Of a stretch of DNA of 64,000 nucleotides, positions 54,937 through 62,642 are shown piece by piece. This DNA is from Chloroflexus islandicus (GTDB lineage: Bacteria; Chloroflexota; Chloroflexia; Chloroflexales; Chloroflexaceae), in assembly GCF_001650695.1 (NCBI RefSeq), contig NZ_LWQS01000046.1, forward strand, positions 1-64,000. Reading direction: 5' to 3'. The notes under the pieces are model-generated. The model searched no databases and was not told the DNA's origin. It worked only from the letters and a program-made list of their open reading frames with translations. Made by a program: the position numbers and the translations under genes. Position 1 is the stretch's first letter. Every line of letters starts with the position of its first letter.

Positions 54937-55144
54937 CTCATCACGCACAGCGGTGCGGCTCACGCCGCAGAGGGGGCAAAGCCGCAGAGACCTTAAACGC
55001 AAAGACGCGAAGGACGCAGAGGGCGCCGAGATGTTAGGGTTGACAAAGCCTCTGCGTCCCCTGCGCCCCCAGCGGTAAAACTATCAACCTCTGCGCCCTG
55101 CGGTAAAACTACCCCCTGCGCGCCCTGCGGTAACGTGATCGCGG
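54937..55144. repeat. CGCAGAG/CTCTGCG repeat block
   Basis: Non-coding. A second hairpin-type unit (CGGTGCGGCTCACGCCGCAG), a run of CGCAGAGG/CGCAAAGACGCG units, then their inverse (CTCTGCGTCCCCTGCGCC, CTCTGCGCCCTGCGG), so the block can fold back on itself between convergent genes. Confidence 0.7.
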
Positions 55145-56374
55145 CTATCTGGCAACCACCGCAAACTCACCCACAAACGTCTGCTGCGAATGGTGGCTAT
55201 ACAACACCAGCGTATACGATCCCGCCGGCACATCGCGCAACGATAGCGTCCCGCTCACCCGGCCATCACCATCGGCCCGCACCGTTGTCACCGTCACCGG
55301 CGGCGCGCCATCCGGCGGGTTATACCAAATCCCCACTGGCTCGCCGGGAGCAAACCCAGCGGCGGCATAGGTTAGCGATTGCCCGGCCACTGTCACCTCA
55401 GGCGCGCGCCAATAGGACAATTCCGGGCCGGGGCCGATGGTAGTGCGCGGCACATTACTCCGCCCTCGCCCCCCTTCGGTCACGCCGTCGCGGTACGCCA
55501 AGCGGGCCAACCGGCCAATCGCAACCCCATTTGGCGCATCATCCCGCACCCGGAAACGGATGGTCATCCTCACCAGATCGCGGTTAGCCGCCAGCGGGCC
55601 GGTGCGGATCGTGATCAACCCCGGCTGCACCTCGCTCACCCACACCCCGGCCCGGCTCGGCGTCGCATCGAGCAAGATCAACGTATGCTCATCAAACGGC
55701 AACTCGATCGTCGCATCAAACACCGGCCCGCGGCCATAATTCTCCACCACCAGATCGAGCGTCACCACCTCGCCGGGTCGCGCCACATCATCCACCCGCT
55801 GCGCCACCACCAGCCGGGCCGGTTGCGCCCCGCGCGCCAGATCCACCGTGTACTGCACATCATCGATCAGCCACGTATCGCGCGTGCCGCTCACCTCAAT
55901 TGTAGCGATGGTCTGGTTCGGCGGCGCAGTCAGCGTCACCCGATCAAGCCAGCCGGTAAAGGTATTCGGTTCAACCACCGCCGTCCCCAACACGACGCCG
56001 CCAGCCGCGAATGCAGTGAAGGTGAGCGGGTCTGAGGTGGATACTGCTGCGCTAAATGACATTACACCCTCTGGCAGCGCAATCTCGCCGGTACCGGAAC
56101 CACTCACCCGCGCAAAACCGTTGCCATTCACCGCAAAAGCGCAGGTACCGCCAAAGTCAGGGCATGATTCTGGGAACGGTGCATTATAGCGCCCACTGCG
56201 CAGATCACCAAACCGCCAGCCAAATTGAAACACCAGCCCGCCGTAGGCATCGATCGATTGATTATCAGGAAACCCTTCAAAATCGAGGGTAAACGTTCGC
56301 TGCGATTGGGCAGCCGCCGCCGATACCGAAAGCAGCCACCAAACGATCAATACGATGGCAAGATAATGGCGCAT
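55145..56374 (-). CDS. Secreted protein with adhesion-like beta-sandwich domains
   Basis: A 409-residue exported protein with signal peptide (about 1-22, ending SAAAAQ). Residues about 28-175 form a beta-rich domain starting FTLDFEGFPDNQSIDAYGG (jelly-roll style). About 190-300 resembles a DUF11-type repeat (GEVVTLDLVVENYGRGPVFDATI), and the C-terminus (about 330-405) has an Ig-like GQSLTYAAAGFAPGEPVGIWY. It has no visible membrane anchor. The ATG at 56374 follows GGGAGGG. Function unknown; surface or extracellular. Confidence 0.75.
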   Translation of the reverse strand: MRHYLAIVLIVWWLLSVSAAAAQSQRTFTLDFEGFPDNQSIDAYGGLVFQFGWRFGDLRSGRYNAPFPESCPDFGGTCAFAVNGNGFARVSGSGTGEIALPEGVMSFSAAVSTSDPLTFTAFAAGGVVLGTAVVEPNTFTGWLDRVTLTAPPNQTIATIEVSGTRDTWLIDDVQYTVDLARGAQPARLVVAQRVDDVARPGEVVTLDLVVENYGRGPVFDATIELPFDEHTLILLDATPSRAGVWVSEVQPGLITIRTGPLAANRDLVRMTIRFRVRDDAPNGVAIGRLARLAYRDGVTEGGRGRSNVPRTTIGPGPELSYWRAPEVTVAGQSLTYAAAGFAPGEPVGIWYNPPDGAPPVTVTTVRADGDGRVSGTLSLRDVPAGSYTLVLYSHHSQQTFVGEFAVVAR

Positions 56375-56800
56375 GCAACCCTCCCTCGCAGCGGCGGCGG
56401 TTGCCTTTTATTATACGGGGCAGCGGCGGCTGCATGGATGGCAAATTTGTCAGGAACGGGACGCAAGAGATAACGGTTTTGCGAGTAATACGCTGCCCGC
56501 TCAGGCTGGCGCTTGGCTGGCCGCCGAGCAAGCTGTGGCGACGCTGATCGGCTCCCAATCTCGTCATCTCGTGGGCGCTGCCAAATTGGTTAATACCTTG
56601 TCGAGACCCGATCCCACCATACTGCTCAACTCGGCGGAAATTCCAGCGGTTGATTAGCAAATATGATACATCGTCTCAAGAATATTGATAGAAAATAAGT
56701 TATTACATTTGGATAATATTGTAATTTTAAGATATTGACAACAATACGTTCACAACATAAGCTAAGAACCATTCAACACCATGTGGTAAGGAGGTCGACG
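56375..56800. other. Promoter-bearing spacer upstream of the TPR-KAP operon
   Basis: The first part (to about 56657) has a weak open frame on the plus strand ending PDPTILLNSAEIPAVD, possibly a gene remnant; I cannot assign it. From 56660 the DNA becomes sharply A+T-rich, typical of a promoter. TTGACA at 56735-56740 is a good -35, but only weak -10 candidates follow at the right distance. Confidence 0.4.
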
Positions 56801-57949
56801 ATGGCCGAGCCACAGTCTCAGACTAGTCGCACCAAATCCCTCTGGCCATTTTACCGTGAGGTGGATGGGTTAGAATTCTCCAACCACCAGAAAGCTCGAG
56901 ACCGTTTTGATCAAATTCTGGCCGAAGGTCTTAGCCATTACACCGGTCCGCCCGATCTGTGGCACAACATTGCCATGACCGCGGGACGGGTCCAACATAA
57001 CCAAGCCCAGCTCGCTTTTGTGGAAGAAGGGTTGCGCGAGTGGCCGAATAACGTTGATCTCTTATGTGATGCGCTCCAATACCGTTTCTCGATCCACTTC
57101 GATCAAGAACAAGCGCAACGGCTGTGGCAAACGCTTGCCAGCATGCCACGCGAGCAGACTGGACCATACTGGCGGTTTTGGGGGTATGGCGCAATTTACC
57201 ATGCCACGACCCTGAACGATCCTGTCACGGCGCTGCAGTTGCTTGATGATGGCCTGCTTTTCGTCAAGCGCGACGGGTTAATGGATATCTTGCGCACCTA
57301 CCGCCGCGTCTTGATCGACTCGGTGCCGTTGCGCACGCTCGACAGCATTGACCAGCTCGCCGCCTACCATCAAGAGGCCTTAGCCATCCTTGAGTCGCGC
57401 TACCGGATGGGCATCCAGCTTGGTATTGAGAATGCTTACGTCTTGGCGCAAGATCTCGCCCGGTTGTATCAGGAACGCGCTGGCGTCGAAGCAGACGAAT
57501 CCACCCCAAAAGAGCCTGACACCTACCTCCGTAAGGCGCTGGAATACCTCGACCTCGCTGAAAAACTCTATACCGGCGATCCCAATCATCAGGTGTGGAC
57601 TATTTATGTGCAGCGCGTTCGCATCCTGATGGCCCAACACAAATATGGTGAAGCACTCAAGATGTTGCGCAGCTTGCCGGAGCGTATGCGCGAGGGCGAT
57701 CCATCACTAGCCACAATGTATAAACTTGCGGCGTACATGACCGGTGAGTCCATTGAAGAGGCAGCGGATCGGAGCGCAACCGTTGCTGGTCAGGCCGCGG
57801 AGAAGACCAAAGCAGAACATCTCGAAGAGGCCCTTCAGATCATCTTCGCCAATGAGGGAAGCCTACTGTTTGAAATCGCCAAGAATAATCCCGCAGTCGT
57901 TAACATCTTACGGCGAATTGTGCGTGCTTTGGATATGGAGAAGCGATGA
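56801..57949 (+). CDS. TPR-like partner protein of KAP NTPase operon
   Basis: A 382-residue soluble protein. After a short N-terminal region (SLWPFYREVDGLEFSNHQKA) it is almost all helical and reads as degenerate tetratricopeptide-type repeats (about 45-290, for example DTYLRKALEYLDLAEKLY), followed by a charged helix and a C-terminal stretch. The ATG at 56801 has AAGGAGG 6 bp upstream. It overlaps the KAP NTPase start by 4 bp (ATGA), so the two are probably made in fixed proportion and work together. I recognise no closer family. Confidence 0.78.
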   Translation: MAEPQSQTSRTKSLWPFYREVDGLEFSNHQKARDRFDQILAEGLSHYTGPPDLWHNIAMTAGRVQHNQAQLAFVEEGLREWPNNVDLLCDALQYRFSIHFDQEQAQRLWQTLASMPREQTGPYWRFWGYGAIYHATTLNDPVTALQLLDDGLLFVKRDGLMDILRTYRRVLIDSVPLRTLDSIDQLAAYHQEALAILESRYRMGIQLGIENAYVLAQDLARLYQERAGVEADESTPKEPDTYLRKALEYLDLAEKLYTGDPNHQVWTIYVQRVRILMAQHKYGEALKMLRSLPERMREGDPSLATMYKLAAYMTGESIEEAADRSATVAGQAAEKTKAEHLEEALQIIFANEGSLLFEIAKNNPAVVNILRRIVRALDMEKR

Positions 57950-59367
57950 AGAAACATCGGTACGTCGTACAACGCCCTTTTCTCCGTTTCGATCACCGCA
58001 TCACCGATATCGATCATTTGGCTGATGATCTCCGCCGGTCTAGCCTTGCCAATATCATCGCCAATGACATTCTGAGTGAACGTCCACCCAGCGTGATCGG
58101 GGTGTACGGTGCGTGGGGATCAGGCAAGTCATACTTGCTCAGCCAAGTGATTCGCGAGTTGTTGGAGCGCAACCGGAAAGGCGGCAAACAACAGGCGATT
58201 GTCTGCGCCTTTAACCCGTGGCAATACGAGATGGAGCAGAATCTGGCGGCGGGTCTGATTAAAACCCTCGCCAATATCGAAAGCCAGTTCCCAGATCACC
58301 AGCAGGAAAAGGGTTATCAATTACATAACCCTTCCCTTGGCGGCAAAACCACCCATCGTTTGATCGCTTCATATTTAATCGACCTTCTGATCGAGGTTTC
58401 ACCGCTCGTGGTTCCGGGTGGTGGTGTTGCGGCAGCGGCAGGCAAAGCGATTCGCTCAGCAACAACCACATTTCAACAGACCAAAGATCAACGCGCGCAA
58501 CCCCTGCTGATCGATGAGGTGAAGGGTAAGATGGCCGAGTTGGTCGAGGCCATTCTGGACAGCGCGCACGAAGCTGATGCAACGAAGCAGAAACAATACC
58601 GGCTGGTTATCTTCATTGACGATCTTGACCGCTGTTCGCCCGAACAGATGGTGCGTATGTTTGAATGGCTAAAGGTGCATATGCTGGTGGAAGGATGCAC
58701 CTACGTGCTGGCGCTGGATCACATCGCCGCTGCCCGCGCGATTGTGGGCCGCTACCGTGAGTACTTAGGCGAGGATCAAGATCTTGCCTATGGGTTGCGC
58801 TATCTGGAAAAGTTGATCGAGGTGGAGTACGAATTAGGCATTGCGCGCGACGTCGAGCAGATGGCCATCCGGCAAGTGCATTATCCGCATAAAGTGCCGT
58901 ACCGTAGAGTCAGTGAAATGGCCCAGCAGTTACGTGGCGGCGATTTCCCCGGCGTGCAGCACATTGATCAATTACTGTCGCTGCGCTCGCTGCTCGTGCC
59001 ACGCACCATGCTCAAAATTGTGAACCGGTTTAAGCGGGTGATGGAATTTCTCAGGGAGCATCCACTGGCAAACCAATTGCCTGAGTCGTATCCGTTCTGG
59101 GTATTGTTCTTGATTGCTATGTACTACCGGCTCAACCCGGACCATCTTGATGATTTCGTGCGCGGACGCGGCACGATTTATGAACTGATGAAGAATCCGG
59201 GATCGGTGCAATCAGGTCAATGGGGAAACGGCCCATTTCGCGAATTTTGCCAGTATGCCGATCGTTTCGGTGCATCGGCTGGGTCAAGCTTACAAATACT
59301 TCGGGTAGAACATCTCCTTGTCTTAGCGTCGATTGTCCGCGAAAGCACCTTTGACGGTCGGTTGTGA
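57946..59367 (+). CDS. KAP-family P-loop NTPase
   Basis: A 473-residue ATPase. Walker A VYGAWGSGKSYLL (about 50), AFNPWQYEMEQN after it and Walker B VIFIDDLDRCSPEQM (about 225) are the classic KAP set. KAP proteins often carry transmembrane helices between Walker A and B; here only one weakly hydrophobic Gly/Ala stretch (VSPLVVPGGGVAAAAG) is present, so it is probably soluble or membrane-associated. The C-terminal 200 residues include LRSLLVPRTMLKIVNRFKRV, a lid-like segment. Several KAP NTPases belong to phage-defence or membrane-stress systems; the paired TPR protein suggests a two-part module here (inference). Confidence 0.88.
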   Translation: MKKHRYVVQRPFLRFDHRITDIDHLADDLRRSSLANIIANDILSERPPSVIGVYGAWGSGKSYLLSQVIRELLERNRKGGKQQAIVCAFNPWQYEMEQNLAAGLIKTLANIESQFPDHQQEKGYQLHNPSLGGKTTHRLIASYLIDLLIEVSPLVVPGGGVAAAAGKAIRSATTTFQQTKDQRAQPLLIDEVKGKMAELVEAILDSAHEADATKQKQYRLVIFIDDLDRCSPEQMVRMFEWLKVHMLVEGCTYVLALDHIAAARAIVGRYREYLGEDQDLAYGLRYLEKLIEVEYELGIARDVEQMAIRQVHYPHKVPYRRVSEMAQQLRGGDFPGVQHIDQLLSLRSLLVPRTMLKIVNRFKRVMEFLREHPLANQLPESYPFWVLFLIAMYYRLNPDHLDDFVRGRGTIYELMKNPGSVQSGQWGNGPFREFCQYADRFGASAGSSLQILRVEHLLVLASIVRESTFDGRL

Positions 59368-59397
59368 ACGATCAGCAATAGCTCTTGGCATATCACA

Positions 59398-59435
59398 GCA
59401 CCCATATGCTCTGGCAGGATTGAGCACATGGGTGC
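59398..59435 (+). terminator. Terminator-like hairpin after the KAP gene
   Basis: A 14-bp stem with one mismatch (GCACCCATATGCTC and GAGCACATGGGTGC) and a 10-nt loop, 30 bp past the stop. No T-run. Confidence 0.6.
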
Positions 59436-59503
59436 CGATGCTTTCCACACTGCATATCCATCTACTATCCTGAAAATTCCCCATTCCCTCTCGCCCCGCG
59501 CAA

Positions 59504-59512
59504 TGCTATAGT
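59504..59512 (+). promoter_or_regulatory. Extended -10 upstream of the duplicated lipoprotein
   Basis: TGCTATAGT, an extended -10, 152 bp before the lipoprotein start at 59665. A small hairpin (CGTCTT/AAGACG, about 59613-59632) lies in the predicted leader. The rest of 59436-59664 shows nothing else. Confidence 0.45.
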
Positions 59513-59664
59513 AGCAGTACGATCTGTCTGCCGGCAGTGCAACCTCTCTGCAGATAGTGCGTACATGCATTCAAGCTATCAGGCTGCGCGAATCACATTC
59601 CCAAAATCGTTTGTCGTCTTAAATGGGAAAGACGGCAGGAAAGCGCTCGTTGTAGGGAGGCCGT

Positions 59665-60903
59665 ATGTTGCTCGCTCACCGGTACTGGTTCGTCGCCCTT
59701 GTCGGTCTGCTCATCGTTGCCCTCACCGCGTGCGGCGGCGGCAACGCCGCGCCGACCGCCACCCCCACCCAAGCCGCTGCCGCACCCACCCGCACCCCTC
59801 GCCCCACCCGCCCGCCGGAGCCGACCGCCACACCTCGCCCGTCGCCGACCGTGGCGTCAACCCAAAGCGGCCAGTTGGCGCTGGTCGATATTGGCCCGCT
59901 CGCAACCTACCGCCACGCGAGCGGTGTGTTTCGCATTGATGTGCCCAACAACTGGACGCTGCAAGACAATAGTTCGCCCGATGAGCTGTTGCTGATCTGG
60001 ACTGACCCGACCGGCAATGGCGCGATCTTGGTCAATATCTTCGAGGACAGCCGCAGCTTCACTGATAGCCAATTGGTTGATCTGCTCAATACCTTCCTCG
60101 AAGATCGCTTTGGCAATCAGCCCGACTTTCTCTACGAAGATCCGCGCCCCCAGAATGATGGCAGCCAACTGGTGGTGTGGTCGTATACCGCAACCGCCGG
60201 CAACAACATCAAAGCCACCATGCTCGGCAACAGCTTTGTCGAACAGCGCGGCAACAAGATCTCGATCCTGACCACGCTCGTGCCGGATGAGCAGTTTGAC
60301 ACCTTGCGCAGCCAGACCGACAAAATCATCAATACGTATGCCATCGACTCCAGCGCCGCGCTCGGCGGCGGTACCACTATCGGCGGTGGCAATACCAGTG
60401 GCGGCGGTCTGGCGCCGGTTGAGATCGGCCAGTTGCGCACCTATTCGCACCCGTCGGGGGTGTTCAGCCTCGATCTGCCAGTCAACTGGACGCTCACCGA
60501 CAATAGCCGGCCCGGCGAGCTGATTCTCGTCTGGACCGATCCGTCGAACAATGCCGCGATTATTGTGGATGTGCTCGAAGACCGCACGCAGTATAGCAAT
60601 GATCAATTGGTCGATAAGCTGGTTACCTTCCTCAAAAACTCATTCGGCAACCAGCCCGACTTCTTCTACGAAGACCCCCTCCCGCAGAACGATGGCAGCA
60701 TTCTGATCGTCTGGGGATACACCTCAACCGCCTCAAATAACATACAGGCGTCAATGCTGGGCAACAGCTTCATCGAACAGCGCGGCAATAAAGTGGCCGT
60801 ATTGACCACCCTCGTGCCGGAAGATCAGTTTGATACGCTGATCGACAAGACCAACGAGATCATCAACACCTACCGGATTAATCCGGACGCGCGGGTGCCG
60901 TAG
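59665..60903 (+). CDS. Lipoprotein with two tandem PsbP-like domains
   Basis: A 412-residue lipoprotein (LIVALTACGGG lipobox) with a Pro/Thr-rich linker to about 70. Two clearly homologous halves follow (about 70-225 and 245-405), joined by a Gly-rich linker (GGGTTIGGGNTSGGG). Matching blocks are ATYRHASGVFRIDVPNNWTL and RTYSHPSGVFSLDLPVNWTL, and TMLGNSFVEQRGNK and SMLGNSFIEQRGNK. The fold resembles PsbP/Mog1 or DUF1795-type domains. Start ATG follows GGGAGG. Function unknown. Confidence 0.82.
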   Translation: MLLAHRYWFVALVGLLIVALTACGGGNAAPTATPTQAAAAPTRTPRPTRPPEPTATPRPSPTVASTQSGQLALVDIGPLATYRHASGVFRIDVPNNWTLQDNSSPDELLLIWTDPTGNGAILVNIFEDSRSFTDSQLVDLLNTFLEDRFGNQPDFLYEDPRPQNDGSQLVVWSYTATAGNNIKATMLGNSFVEQRGNKISILTTLVPDEQFDTLRSQTDKIINTYAIDSSAALGGGTTIGGGNTSGGGLAPVEIGQLRTYSHPSGVFSLDLPVNWTLTDNSRPGELILVWTDPSNNAAIIVDVLEDRTQYSNDQLVDKLVTFLKNSFGNQPDFFYEDPLPQNDGSILIVWGYTSTASNNIQASMLGNSFIEQRGNKVAVLTTLVPEDQFDTLIDKTNEIINTYRINPDARVP

Positions 60904-60912
60904 CGCATATTC

Positions 60913-60947
60913 AGCCCTCTGTTCCCAAATGGCAGGAACAGAGGGCT
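60913..60947 (+). terminator. Strong terminator hairpin
   Basis: Perfect 13-bp stem, AGCCCTCTGTTCC and GGAACAGAGGGCT, 9-nt loop, 9 bp past the lipoprotein stop. Confidence 0.75.
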
Positions 60948-60992
60948 CGATTGGTTGATTGCGCTCAACCTTGCTCTGACCACGAAGGAGGG

Positions 60993-61023
60993 AAAAAACG
61001 TGCGGCAGCCAAGCTGCCGCACG
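60993..61023 (-). terminator. Rho-independent terminator of superoxide dismutase
   Basis: On the minus strand a perfect 11-bp stem (CGTGCGGCAGC, loop TTG, GCTGCCGCACG) is directly followed by six T. This is the cleanest intrinsic terminator in the window. It lies about 100 bp past the present sod stop, just beyond a leftover sod-like 3' end. Confidence 0.88.
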
Positions 61024-61024
61024 C

Positions 61025-61070
61025 TCCGCAACCCTCATTGGCTTAGGCCTTCACCGCTGCGTTGTGCGGC
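61025..61070 (-). pseudogene. Leftover duplicate of the sod 3' end
   Basis: About 42 bp from 61025 match 61104 onward (the end of sod plus its first downstream bases) with roughly six differences. On the minus strand it encodes HNAAVKA and a stop, beside HYAAAKA and stop in the intact gene. It sits 2 bp from the terminator hairpin, where the original sod end would be expected. Confidence 0.6.
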
Positions 61071-61121
61071 AGGTAAACCGCCGCGCTCCAGAGCTTATTG
61101 CTCTCCGCAACCCGCACTGGC

Positions 61122-61736
61122 TTAGGCCTTCGCCGCCGCGTAATGCTCGGCCACCTTCGCCCAATTCACCACGTTCCACCACGCATCGACGTAGGCGGCC
61201 CGCTTGTACTGGTACTTCAGATAGTAGGCGTGCTCCCAGACATCGATACCGAGGATAGCCGTCTTGCCCTCCATCAGCGGGTTGTCTTGGTTCGGCGTGC
61301 TCATAATGCTCAGGCTGCCGTCTTTCCCGGCGATCAGCCATGCCCACCCCGAACCAAAGCGGCCCAGCGCTGCCGCCTTGAACTTCTCTTTGAAGGCATC
61401 GAAGCTGCCGAAGGCAGCGTCAATCGCCGCGGCCAGCTCGCCTTCCGGCGCGCCGCCGGCGTTCGGCCCCATAATCTCCCAGAAGAAGGTGTGGTTCCAA
61501 TGCCCGCCGCCGTTGTTGCGCACCGCAGTGCGAATGGCTTCGGGAATGGCTTCCAAATTGCTCAGCAGCTCTTCGATCGTCTTGTCCTGCAAATCGGGGT
61601 AGTTGGCCAGCGCGTTGTTCAGGTTGGTGACGTAGGTCTGATGGTGATTATCGTGGTGATAATGCATCGTCGCTTCGTCAATGTACGGCTCAAGCGCGTT
61701 GTAGTCGTAAGGCAACGGCGGAACTTCAAACGGCAT
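61122..61736 (-). CDS. Fe/Mn superoxide dismutase
   Basis: A 204-residue cytosolic dismutase of the iron/manganese family converting superoxide to oxygen and peroxide. Metal-ligand regions: [13 protein letters not shown] (first His), HWNHTFFW (second His) and [14 protein letters not shown] (Asp and third His). Length is normal. Which metal is used cannot be settled. The ATG at 61736 has CGGAGGT upstream; 8 upstream residues of open frame were excluded. It follows the SufR-like gene on the same strand, with a promoter and hairpin in between, and ends before a terminator at 60993-61023. Confidence 0.95.
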   Translation of the reverse strand: MPFEVPPLPYDYNALEPYIDEATMHYHHDNHHQTYVTNLNNALANYPDLQDKTIEELLSNLEAIPEAIRTAVRNNGGGHWNHTFFWEIMGPNAGGAPEGELAAAIDAAFGSFDAFKEKFKAAALGRFGSGWAWLIAGKDGSLSIMSTPNQDNPLMEGKTAILGIDVWEHAYYLKYQYKRAAYVDAWWNVVNWAKVAEHYAAAKA

Positions 61737-61764
61737 GCGTAACCTCCGAGACGTTTTCAAACAA

Positions 61765-61808
61765 TGACGGCCACCATTGGCCGTCAGCTTAGGCGCACTT
61801 CTATTGTA
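61765..61808 (-). promoter_or_regulatory. sod promoter with leader hairpin
   Basis: TACAAT (minus strand, 61803-61808) is a -10 candidate. Just inside the predicted transcript is a perfect 9-bp hairpin, TGACGGCCA/TGGCCGTCA with a 4-nt loop (61765-61786), followed by TTGTTTG. It could terminate the upstream SufR-like transcript, protect the sod mRNA or act as an attenuator. Confidence 0.5.
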
Positions 61809-61829
61809 CCGCGAATTATCAAACGAATG

Positions 61830-62462
61830 CTACGCCGGAATACGATAGCGGCAGCAATGCCCGCCTTCGGCAATCGTCATATCACGCTTGATCGTCGTAG
61901 CCAGCAAATCTTCGTAGAGGCGCAGTTCTTGATCGCAAATCTGCGGGTAACGGCGCGCAACGCAATCGAATGGGCAATTGTACTGCGTCATGAGCAGATC
62001 GCCATTATCAAGCTGCTCGCACTCGCACATATAGCCCTGCGCGGCTAGCGTATCGGCCAGTACCGTCACTTGCGCCGCCCGCGACTTGCCGGCCAATTTG
62101 GGCGCGAGATCGGCGCTTAACGTCTTGCGCCGTTGCTCAAGCACCTCGCTCACCGCCGTATCGCCGCCAACCGCCGCAACACTCTCGATCAACTCGCACA
62201 CCAGCCGTTCGTAATGCTTGGGGAAGAACGTCTCTGCCCGCTCGGTAAGCGCATACAGATGCGCTGGCCGGCCAACGTTCCGGCGCAAGCCGCAAATGTA
62301 GACCAACCCTTCCCGCTCAAGCGCGGTCAAGTGCTGGCGAATGCCAACCGCGCCAATTTCGAGCGCGGCGCTCAATTCAACGGCGCTCATCTCTCCGTGC
62401 CGGCGCAACAATTGCAAGATGCTGCGCCGCGTCGCCCCTTGTTCTCTGCGCTCAACTTTCAT
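61830..62462 (-). CDS. SufR-like Fe-S-sensing transcriptional regulator
   Basis: A 210-residue regulator: N-terminal winged helix (about 8-80; MSAVELSAALEIGAVGIRQHL), then a C-terminal half with a Cys set typical of SufR: CECEQ, QYNCPFDCVA, QICDQE and GGHCCRY. In cyanobacteria SufR binds a [4Fe-4S] cluster and represses Fe-S assembly genes until iron or redox stress. Here the divergent gene is the Fe-S carrier Mrp and the downstream gene is superoxide dismutase, which supports the same logic. I chose ATG 62462; GTG at 62477 is possible. Confidence 0.82.
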   Translation of the reverse strand: MKVERREQGATRRSILQLLRRHGEMSAVELSAALEIGAVGIRQHLTALEREGLVYICGLRRNVGRPAHLYALTERAETFFPKHYERLVCELIESVAAVGGDTAVSEVLEQRRKTLSADLAPKLAGKSRAAQVTVLADTLAAQGYMCECEQLDNGDLLMTQYNCPFDCVARRYPQICDQELRLYEDLLATTIKRDMTIAEGGHCCRYRIPA

Positions 62463-62493
62463 GGCCGGCGTCACCACTTTATGTATATAATCC

Positions 62494-62501
62494 TATCGAT
62501 A
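62494..62501. promoter_or_regulatory. Candidate operator between sufR-like and mrp
   Basis: TATCGATA palindrome, flanked by CC on one side and TGG on the other, lies about 30 bp before the SufR-like start and in an A+T-rich stretch likely to be its promoter. It is a plausible self-regulatory site. Confidence 0.35.
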
Positions 62502-62595
62502 TGGTCTTATGGTGAGTATATCAATCGCGCTATGGCCTGTCAAGGAAGACGCACGAATTTCGCTACTTTAGTAACATCATTCTTTCTTAATTCTC

Positions 62596-62604
62596 TGGTA
62601 TAAT
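62596..62604 (+). promoter_or_regulatory. Extended -10 promoter of mrp
   Basis: TGGTATAAT, a perfect extended -10, is 39 bp before the mrp ATG, giving a leader of about 32 bases that includes the ribosome site (GGAG). Confidence 0.65.
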
Positions 62605-62642
62605 GCTAAGAGACACGCAGTTAGGTTGGATGGAGTAGAGGC

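Noticed and set aside
56375-56657. A 94-residue open frame ending in EIPAVD
   Set aside because: No family, weak start and overlap with the upstream region of the divergent secreted-protein gene; kept only as a possible remnant in the spacer note.
59217-59570. Leftward 117-residue frame overlapping the KAP gene end
   Set aside because: It is antisense to a clear coding sequence and its composition is that of a shadow frame.
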